From the NCBI RefSeq assembly GCF_001746295.1, contig NZ_MJAH01000036.1, positions 1 through 32,661 on the forward strand: a stretch of 32,661 nucleotides of DNA. The letters are read 5' to 3'. The notes under the pieces are model-generated. The model was not told the origin of the DNA. It worked only from the letters and a program-made list of their open reading frames with translations, and made no database searches. Below, in pieces: positions 27,794-32,661 of the stretch; positions within the stretch are counted from its first letter, which is position 1, and each line of letters opens with the position of its first letter. Origin of the DNA: Streptomyces sp. LUP47B (lineage in GTDB: Bacteria; Actinomycetota; Actinomycetes; Streptomycetales; Streptomycetaceae). A program made the translations under genes and the position numbers.

Positions 27794-27919
27794 GGGGGTT
27801 GGTCTCCTTGCCGGTCGGGCCTGGGACGGTCGGTTTCCATTTGACTCACTGAGCAACGGCCATCGTATGCGAGGACCCCGCCGCGTCGGGAGCCTGCTGG
27901 GTACGCCGACTGTCAGCTC

Positions 27920-27937
27920 CTTCAAATGTGCTTCAAA
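27920..27937 (-). promoter_or_regulatory. Two TTTGAAG direct repeats, 11-bp period, upstream of secA
   Basis: On the secA strand TTTGAAG occurs twice (27931-27937 and 27920-27926) with starts 11 bp apart, one helical turn, about 130 bp upstream of the GTG. Such spacing is typical of sites for dimeric response regulators or an activator. A possible -10, TACGAT, lies at 27862-27867. No good -35 is visible. Binding is unproven. Confidence 0.35.
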
Positions 27938-28063
27938 GGGGACAACGGACGGGGAACACCGATGGTGCCGCGCCCCGCTCACGAATTGCGCGAATTGTGA
28001 TCGCCTGCTCACTCACAGCGAAATCGATGGCGTCCTTACCGAACACCTGAGCAGAATCGGCTG

Positions 28064-28636
28064 ATGGAACCCGTCATCCTGACAACAGCCCGTCTCCTGC
28101 TGCGCACGCCCACTGCGCGGGACACCGAGACCGTCTTCGCGGCCGTGCAGGACCCCGACATCCTGCGCTGGACCACGATGCCCTCGCCGTACCTGCCCGA
28201 GCACGCCCAGGGTTTCACTGAGCAACTGGTCCCGGAGGGCTGGGCGGATGACACGATGCTCACCTGGGGCCTCTTCCTTCCCGAAGGAGAGGAGCTGGTG
28301 GGCATGCTGGGCCTCACCAGACGCTCCACGGGCACGGCCGAGATCGGTTACTGGATCGCCAAGGAACAACGCGGCAACGGCTATGTCACCGAGGCCGTCG
28401 AGGCCGCCGCCCGCTGGGCCTTCGGCGAGTGGTCGATCGACCGCGTCGAATGGCGCGCGGAGGTCGGCAACCACGCCTCGCGCGCGGTGGCGGAGCGCGC
28501 CGGCTTCACCATCGAGGGCGTACTGCGTTCCTCGCTCGTCCACCAGGGGGTACGCCGGGACTGCTGGGTGGGCGCGTTGCTGCCCTCGGACCTGAGCCTG
28601 CCGTCGACGGCGCAGTATCTTCCCGCCTCCGAGTAG
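28064..28636 (+). CDS. GNAT N-acetyltransferase, RimJ/RimL-like
   Basis: This 190-residue enzyme should transfer acetyl from acetyl-CoA to an amine. It has the RimJ/RimL start (LTTARLLLRTPTARDTETVFAAVQDP), strand 4 EIGYWIAKEQRGNGYVTEAV with the pyrophosphate-binding Q102-R-G-N-G106 loop, and the conserved NHASRAVAERAGFTIEGVLRSS segment. RimJ/RimL homologues acetylate ribosomal-protein N-termini or, in other branches, antibiotics or amino acids; the substrate is not readable. The ATG at 28064 has no clear ribosome binding site. The following gene is 50 bp downstream on the same strand. Confidence 0.88.
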   Translation: MEPVILTTARLLLRTPTARDTETVFAAVQDPDILRWTTMPSPYLPEHAQGFTEQLVPEGWADDTMLTWGLFLPEGEELVGMLGLTRRSTGTAEIGYWIAKEQRGNGYVTEAVEAAARWAFGEWSIDRVEWRAEVGNHASRAVAERAGFTIEGVLRSSLVHQGVRRDCWVGALLPSDLSLPSTAQYLPASE

Positions 28637-28686
28637 ATCCGCAGGTCGCCCCGCACTGTCAGTGCCGGGCCCTATCGTTCGGACCC

Positions 28687-29898
28687 ATGACGACCCCGCC
28701 TCCCACCACCGACCTCTCGGCCGACGAGGCCCGCCGCATCGCGCTGCGCGCCCAGGGCTTCCTCGGCACCCCCGACCGCCGGGCCGGAGTCCGCGGCGTC
28801 CTCCGTCACCTCGGGGCGGTCCAACTCGACACCATCTCGGTACTCGCCCGCTCCCACGAGCTGATCCCGTACGCCCGGCTCGGCGCGGTGGGCCGCAAGA
28901 CGGTGGAGAGCGCCTACTGGACGACCACTCCCCTTGGGGCGTCTCCGGCACGACCCCACGCCTTCGAGTACTGGTCGCACGCGGCGTGCATCCTCCCCAT
29001 CGAGGAATGGCCCCACTTCGCCTTCCGCCGCCGCGCCTACCGCAGCCGCCCGCACTGGAACCACCAGCTCCCGGACGGCACCTACGACCAGGTCATCAAG
29101 CAGCTCCGCACCGAAGGGCCCCTCACGGCCACGGAGTTGGGCGGAGCGAAGAAGACCAGCGAGTGGTGGGACTGGTCGGGCACCAAGGTCGCCGTCGAGC
29201 GCGCCCTGATGTACGGCGAGGTGGTCTGCGTGGAGCGCCGTGGCTGGAAGCGTGTGTACGACCTCGCCGAGCGCGCCGTCCCCGCCGACCTGCTCCACGA
29301 TGAACTGGACGACACCGAGTGCCTGCGCCGCCTGGTGCGTCTCGCCGGCCAGTCCCTGGGTGTCGGCACCCGCGCGGACATCGCCGACTACCACCGCCTC
29401 AAGGGCGAACAGGTCGACGCGGTGATCGCCGACTCCGGCCTGGTGCCGGTCACGGTCGAGGGCTGGGGCAAGCCTGCCTGGGCCGACCCCGCGGCCCTGA
29501 GCACGCCCCCGCGCGGCCGCCACCGCACCACCCTGCTGTCCCCGTTCGACTCCCTTGTCTGGGAACGCGCGCGCACGGAGCGGATCTTCGGCTTCACCCA
29601 CCGACTGGAGGCCTACGTCCCCAAGCCCAAGCGGGTCTACGGCTATTTCGCGATGCCGGTGCTGGCCGGCGGGCGTCTCGTGGGCCGCGTGGACCCGGCC
29701 CGGGAGGGGAGCACGCTGGTGGCCAGGCAGGTCACTCTGGACGGCCCGAAGGCGGTCCCGGCGGTGGCCCAGGCCCTGGTCGAGGCGGCGAGCTGGGTGG
29801 ACTGCACGGAAATCCGGGTCGAGCGGGTGGACGCGCCGGACCTGCGCGAGCCCCTCGCCAAGGAGGTCACCGGAGTGCTGGCTACGGCCCTGCGCTGA
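28687..29898 (+). CDS. Winged-helix DNA crosslink-repair glycosylase, YcaQ (AlkX)-like
   Basis: This 403-residue protein belongs to the HTH_42/YcaQ-AlkZ superfamily of monofunctional DNA glycosylases built from tandem winged helices. AlkZ proteins protect antibiotic producers and carry a Q-x-Q catalytic motif; E. coli YcaQ carries Q-x-D and unhooks interstrand crosslinks. Here GAVQLDTISVLARSH gives Gln46-Leu-Asp48, so the protein is predicted to be of the YcaQ branch. Other family segments are present: FEYWSHAACILPIEEWP, RALMYGEVVCVERRGWKRVYDL, and LLSPFDSLVWERARTERIFGF followed by YVPKPKRVYGYFAMP. ATG 28687 starts just before the first domain. It is convergent with the response regulator, with only 12 bp between stops. 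Confidence 0.88.
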   Translation: MTTPPPTTDLSADEARRIALRAQGFLGTPDRRAGVRGVLRHLGAVQLDTISVLARSHELIPYARLGAVGRKTVESAYWTTTPLGASPARPHAFEYWSHAACILPIEEWPHFAFRRRAYRSRPHWNHQLPDGTYDQVIKQLRTEGPLTATELGGAKKTSEWWDWSGTKVAVERALMYGEVVCVERRGWKRVYDLAERAVPADLLHDELDDTECLRRLVRLAGQSLGVGTRADIADYHRLKGEQVDAVIADSGLVPVTVEGWGKPAWADPAALSTPPRGRHRTTLLSPFDSLVWERARTERIFGFTHRLEAYVPKPKRVYGYFAMPVLAGGRLVGRVDPAREGSTLVARQVTLDGPKAVPAVAQALVEAASWVDCTEIRVERVDAPDLREPLAKEVTGVLATALR

Positions 29899-29910
29899 CC
29901 GGGAGCCGAA

Positions 29911-30657
29911 TCAGCGGATCTCGAGGATCTTCTCCCGCATCGCGTAGACCACCGCTTCCATCCTGGAGTGCAGTTGCAGCTTCTCCAGGATGTTGCGCAC
30001 GTGGTTCTTCACGGTGTTCTCGGAGATGAACAACTCCTTCGCGATGTCGCGGTTGTTCATCCCGGTGGCGACGAGCTTGAGGACCTCCAGCTCACGGTCG
30101 GTCAGCCGCGGGGCGGGCACGAGACGCCGCTCGTCCGTCCGCTGGATCATCGACTTGAACTCGGTGAGCAGCTTCGACGCCATGGAGGGGCTGATCTGCG
30201 ACTGTCCGTCGGCCACCGCGCGAATGGCGGTCGCCACCTCGTCCGTGGAGATCTCCTTGAGGAGATATCCGGTCGCGCCGGCCTTGATCGCGTCGTAGAG
30301 GTCGGCTTCCTCGTCGCTGATCGTCAACATGATGATCTTGGCGCTGGGTGCCACTTCCTTGATGGAGGTGCAGGCCTCGATCCCGCCCCGCTTGGGCATC
30401 CGCACGTCCATCAGAACGATGTCCGGCAGCAGGTCGGCGGCCTTGTCGACGGCCTCCGCGCCGTCGCCTGCCTCCCCCACGACCTGGATGTCCTCCTCGG
30501 CTGCGAGCACGATCTCCAGTCCGCGCCGGAAGAGGGCATGGTCGTCCACGACGAGAACCCGGATCGGCTCCTTGCGTGGAGAGCCCGCGTCCGTGCTCAT
30601 GCTGACGACGCCGTCGCCGGCGTCTTCGCCGTGCAGCGGTCCGAAGCTGTCCGCCAT
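29911..30657 (-). CDS. Orphan NarL/LuxR-type response regulator
   Basis: This 248-residue transcription regulator has a 30-residue N-terminal extension and then a receiver domain. The acidic pair is Asp38-Asp39 (VLVVDDHALFRRG), the phosphorylation site Asp84 (VLMDVRMPKRGG), the switch Thr112 (LTISDEE), and Lys134 (GYLLKEI). A LuxR helix-turn-helix follows (residues ~185-248: LTDRELEVLKLVATGMNNRDIAK, ENTVKNHVRNILEKL). All residues for normal phosphorylation are present, but no histidine kinase gene is adjacent, so it is an orphan here. ATG 30657 has a strong GGGGGAGG five bases before it. Position between the secA block and the hibernation factor suggests it may be the equivalent of the S. coelicolor orphan regulator OrrA. 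That identity is from memory. Confidence 0.92.
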   Translation of the reverse strand: MADSFGPLHGEDAGDGVVSMSTDAGSPRKEPIRVLVVDDHALFRRGLEIVLAAEEDIQVVGEAGDGAEAVDKAADLLPDIVLMDVRMPKRGGIEACTSIKEVAPSAKIIMLTISDEEADLYDAIKAGATGYLLKEISTDEVATAIRAVADGQSQISPSMASKLLTEFKSMIQRTDERRLVPAPRLTDRELEVLKLVATGMNNRDIAKELFISENTVKNHVRNILEKLQLHSRMEAVVYAMREKILEIR

Positions 30658-30796
30658 CGTTCCTCCCCCTGAAGGCTGTGGCTGCTGTGCCATCGCCAAC
30701 CCAAGGCAACGACCCACCGGTTGGGCCGGTGTGGCCATGATTTCATGCCCGGACGACAGTGAGGTGACAGAGCGGTACGCGAAAGGGTCGCACGCG

Positions 30797-30833
30797 GGTG
30801 CCCCTGGGGGCGCACAAGCGCTCCAGGGGCACC
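30797..30833 (-). terminator. Stem-loop terminator downstream of the hibernation-factor gene
   Basis: GGTGCCCCTGG (30797-30807) pairs with CCAGGGGCACC (30823-30833), with an inner GCGC/GCGC stem around ACAA. It lies 23 bp past the stop. Confidence 0.85.
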
Positions 30834-30856
30834 GGCTCAGCTGTCATCCGGAAGGG

Positions 30857-31549
30857 TCAGCCACCCGTCGTGTCACCGGCCGCGGGAGAGTGCGCCCGGG
30901 CGACCATCGGGTCCGTGCTCAGGTGGATGACGCCATAGTCGTAGGCGTGCCGCCGGTAGACGACACTCGGTTCCTTGGTCTCGGAGTCGACGAACAGATA
31001 GAAGTCATGCCCGACCAGCTCCATCTCGTAGAGCGCCTGGTCGAGGGTCATCGGGGAGGCGACGTGGGTCTTCTCGCGGACCACGAGGGGGCCTTCACCC
31101 TTGATCTCCAGCGAGCCGATCTTCTTGGTGGGCACACCGTCCGACTCTTCCTCGTGGACGGCCTGCCCGTTGCCGTTGAGCGTCGCCGCGCCCGGAACGT
31201 GGTCGGCGACCTCGGCGGCCGTCAGTCGCCGTGCGCCCCTGCGTGTGTGGCGCTTGTCGTGCTCCTTGCGCAGCCGGGCGTCCAGCTTCTCGGCCGCCAG
31301 GTCGAGTGCCGCGTACGGGTCGCTGGCTGCCGCTTCCGCCCGGATCACCGGACCGCGGGAGCGGAGCGTGATCTCCACTCGGTCACAACGGTCGGCCTGT
31401 CGGGGGTTCGGCTCCTTGGACACCTCGACGTCGAGGCTGATCACCTTGCCATCGAGCTTCTGGATCTTCTCCAGCTTCAGCTTCTCGGCCACGTGCTTGC
31501 GGAACCGCTCGGGCACCTCGGTCTTGCGGCCCTTGACGACGATGTCCAC
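30857..31549 (-). CDS. hpf: Long-form ribosome hibernation promoting factor
   Basis: HPF binds the 30S subunit and pairs ribosomes into inactive 100S dimers in stationary phase or stress. The 230-residue protein is the long form. Its N-terminal S30AE domain (residues 1 to ~105) begins DIVVKGRKTEVPERFRKHV, with RSRGPVIRAEAAASDPYAAL and a basic KEHDKRHTRRGARR segment. A linker follows, then the C-terminal dimerisation domain (REKTHVASPMTLDQALYEME, GHDFYLFVDSETKEPSVVYRR). GTG 31549 gives the standard N-terminus and has GGAG six bases upstream. The gene has a long leader with a hairpin and a coding-like upstream frame (see findings). It follows comF on the same strand. Confidence 0.93.
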   Translation of the reverse strand: MDIVVKGRKTEVPERFRKHVAEKLKLEKIQKLDGKVISLDVEVSKEPNPRQADRCDRVEITLRSRGPVIRAEAAASDPYAALDLAAEKLDARLRKEHDKRHTRRGARRLTAAEVADHVPGAATLNGNGQAVHEEESDGVPTKKIGSLEIKGEGPLVVREKTHVASPMTLDQALYEMELVGHDFYLFVDSETKEPSVVYRRHAYDYGVIHLSTDPMVARAHSPAAGDTTGG

Positions 31550-31570
31550 GCAGAACTCCGTTCCCGGATC

Positions 31571-31590
31571 GCTCCGCCTCGATGCGGAGC
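31571..31590 (-). promoter_or_regulatory. 7-bp hairpin in the hpf leader
   Basis: GCTCCGC (31571-31577) pairs with GCGGAGC (31584-31590) around CTCGAT, 22 bases upstream of the hpf GTG. It ends just before the ribosome binding site and could affect its access. Confidence 0.4.
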
Positions 31591-31761
31591 ATCTCCCTTT
31601 TGCACCAGGCTCCGGTGAGCCCCGGAACCTCGGACTCGGTGACTTCCACCTCCTCCCCCGCGAGCAAGATCTCCATTCCACCGTCGCGGATGGTGGTGGA
31701 AATCCCGCGGGCACGGCATTCGGATTTGCGAGGCGTGGCCTGCGCCTTTCTCTCACAACCG

Positions 31762-31791
31762 AACATATCTCGCTGGGACGGATGTCGTCAC
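31762..31791 (-). promoter_or_regulatory. Possible vegetative-type promoter for hpf
   Basis: On the hpf strand GTGACG (31786-31791) and TATGTT (31762-31767) are separated by 18 bp, a reasonable fit to housekeeping sigma-factor promoters. Transcription from here would give a leader of about 200 nt. The 312-bp gap between comF and hpf (31550-31861) otherwise holds a coding-like frame and the hairpin. Confidence 0.35.
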
Positions 31792-31861
31792 CCTCTACTG
31801 CGGCGTACCTCCGTTCAGGCGAATTTACCCTCTCGTAACCTGCAACGATGCAACTACGCAG

Positions 31862-32661
31862 TCAGTTCCGGTTTATTTCGAAGGAATCCGGTGAGGCCGC
31901 GACCACAGCTGCGCAGATCGCGTCACGGGCGCCACCGACGCCCGCCGCTGTCACCGAGCAGCGCTCGCGGTCCGGGTCCTCCTCCGTCACTGTGACCAAC
32001 CGTTCCCCCATGCTTTCCCGAGTTGCGGCGGTGTACACGGCGCCCGCCCCTTCACCGTCGCATCCGGCCACCACACGTCCACCACGGCGCCCACTCACGT
32101 CCTGCCGCTGTTGCCCACGCCGTTCGTCCCTTCCCCGGCGCCCTTGGACTCGCTGTCCGACTGTCCCCGGCTGCCGGTGACCTTCCCGTGCCCCTGCTCC
32201 CGGTCGGCAATCACCAGGCCACGCACCCGTCTCCGGCGGCCGACACCGTTGCCGTTGATCACGGTGTCCGGTCCTCATCTGTTCACCGCGGTTCCCGGAG
32301 TTCTCCCGAGCCCGCGCCTCCCGGACGGCCCGCGCCGCCTCGGTGAGGGACGCGCCCGTCGTCATCAGGTCGTCGACCAGCACGACCAGCCCTTCGGCGA
32401 GCAGACGTCCGCCACCGGGGACCACGGTCAGCGCGCCCGCGAGATTGTCCTGCCGCTGCCGCGAGTTGAGCCCCGACTGGTCTGCCACCCGCCGCCGCTG
32501 CCGCAGTACGGCCACCACCCGCGCCGGCATCCCCGCCCGGCGCAGCACGCCCGCCGCCGCGAGCGCGATCCGCCGCGCCGGATCATGCCCCCGAGCCCGA
32601 ACCGCCCGCCGCGCGGACGGCACGGGAACAAGAAGCACCGGCACACCGAGCCCGTTCCCCC
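31862..32661 (-). CDS. ComF-type phosphoribosyltransferase (5' end outside window)
   Basis: The visible ~265 residues are the C-terminal part of a ComF/GntX-family protein. It has VLLVPVPSARRAVRARGHDPARRIA, LRQRRRVADQSGLNSRQRQDNLAGAL and the PRPP-binding loop VVLVDDLMTTGASLTEAARAV. The frame is open to the window edge, so the N-terminal zinc-ribbon expected in this family is not seen. The end of the protein, ICAAVVAASPDSFEINRN, is the expected last strand. Between it and the PRPP loop lie ~128 extra Arg/Gly/Glu-rich residues (bases ~31919-32302). ComF proteins are linked to natural transformation or purine-type salvage, but their role in Streptomyces is not established. Confidence 0.85.
   Translation of the reverse strand, partial: GNGLGVPVLLVPVPSARRAVRARGHDPARRIALAAAGVLRRAGMPARVVAVLRQRRRVADQSGLNSRQRQDNLAGALTVVPGGGRLLAEGLVVLVDDLMTTGASLTEAARAVREARARENSGNRGEQMRTGHRDQRQRCRPPETGAWPGDCRPGAGAREGHRQPGTVGQRVQGRRGRDERRGQQRQDVSGRRGGRVVAGCDGEGAGAVYTAATRESMGERLVTVTEEDPDRERCSVTAAGVGGARDAICAAVVAASPDSFEINRN

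Noticed and set aside
31790..31860. Stress sigma-factor (SigB-type) promoter for hpf at GGGTAA
   Set aside because: GGGTAA occurs on the hpf strand, but no GNNT element lies at the required 14-16 bp spacing.

Overview
The window is about 32.7 kb of very GC-rich DNA. Gene density, the strong third-position GC bias, GTG starts, lipoprotein and Tat/Sec-type exports and the gene set all point to a Streptomyces chromosome. The right half (large NAD-glutamate dehydrogenase, HAD phosphatase, Rv3235-like protein, secA, YcaQ-like protein, orphan LuxR-type response regulator, hibernation factor, ComF) is a conserved core block. The left half is more accessory in character. No rRNA, tRNA, CRISPR array, complete insertion sequence or prophage was seen.

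Layout. 1-1148 is the C-terminal end of an FtsK/SpoIIIE-type ATPase. 1337-4984 is a three-gene sugar ABC importer (lipoprotein plus two permeases, no ATPase), closed by a strong terminator. 5126-7384 encodes a GT2 glycosyltransferase fused to a teichoic-acid glycerophosphotransferase. 7574-10396 (minus) is a large secreted beta-helix/PKD protein. 10685-12275 (minus) holds galE and an OhrR-type MarR repressor, divergent from ohr (12401-12814) across a clear OhrR-like operator. 12894-13166 is a tandem duplication running into the start of an ADP-ribosylglycohydrolase gene (13160-14092). 14284-14910 (minus) is a TetR regulator. It is separated from the TagGH-type polymer exporter (15203-16928) by an array of five near-identical 25-bp sites. 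A 23-bp perfect hairpin then separates tagH from the 1649-residue NAD-glutamate dehydrogenase (17020-21969, minus). 22471-23740 (minus) has a HAD phosphatase and a small conserved protein. 24046-24819 (plus) is an Rv3235-like protein convergent with secA (24953-27793, minus). Rightward of secA are a GNAT acetyltransferase and a YcaQ-like crosslink glycosylase (plus), then a response regulator, the long hibernation factor and a ComF-type phosphoribosyltransferase cut by the window edge (all minus).

How genes may work together. The glycerophosphotransferase fusion, the TagGH pair and perhaps galE (UDP-galactose supply) fit the synthesis and export of an anionic cell-wall polymer. The TetR repressor with its site array is the obvious candidate controller of the exporter. 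OhrR and Ohr form a self-contained organic-peroxide response. The sugar importer has no ATPase and presumably borrows a shared one such as MsiK.

Most worth a second look: the 34-bp-period TetR site array; the importer permease with a ~165-residue extracellular insert containing a prealbumin-like beta domain; the tandem duplication that creates a second promoter-plus-ATG ahead of the ADP-ribosylglycohydrolase; a coding-like short frame that runs into the hibernation factor; and a ~128-residue insertion in ComF. Nothing here is proven to be a new system. These are structures that standard annotation would not explain.
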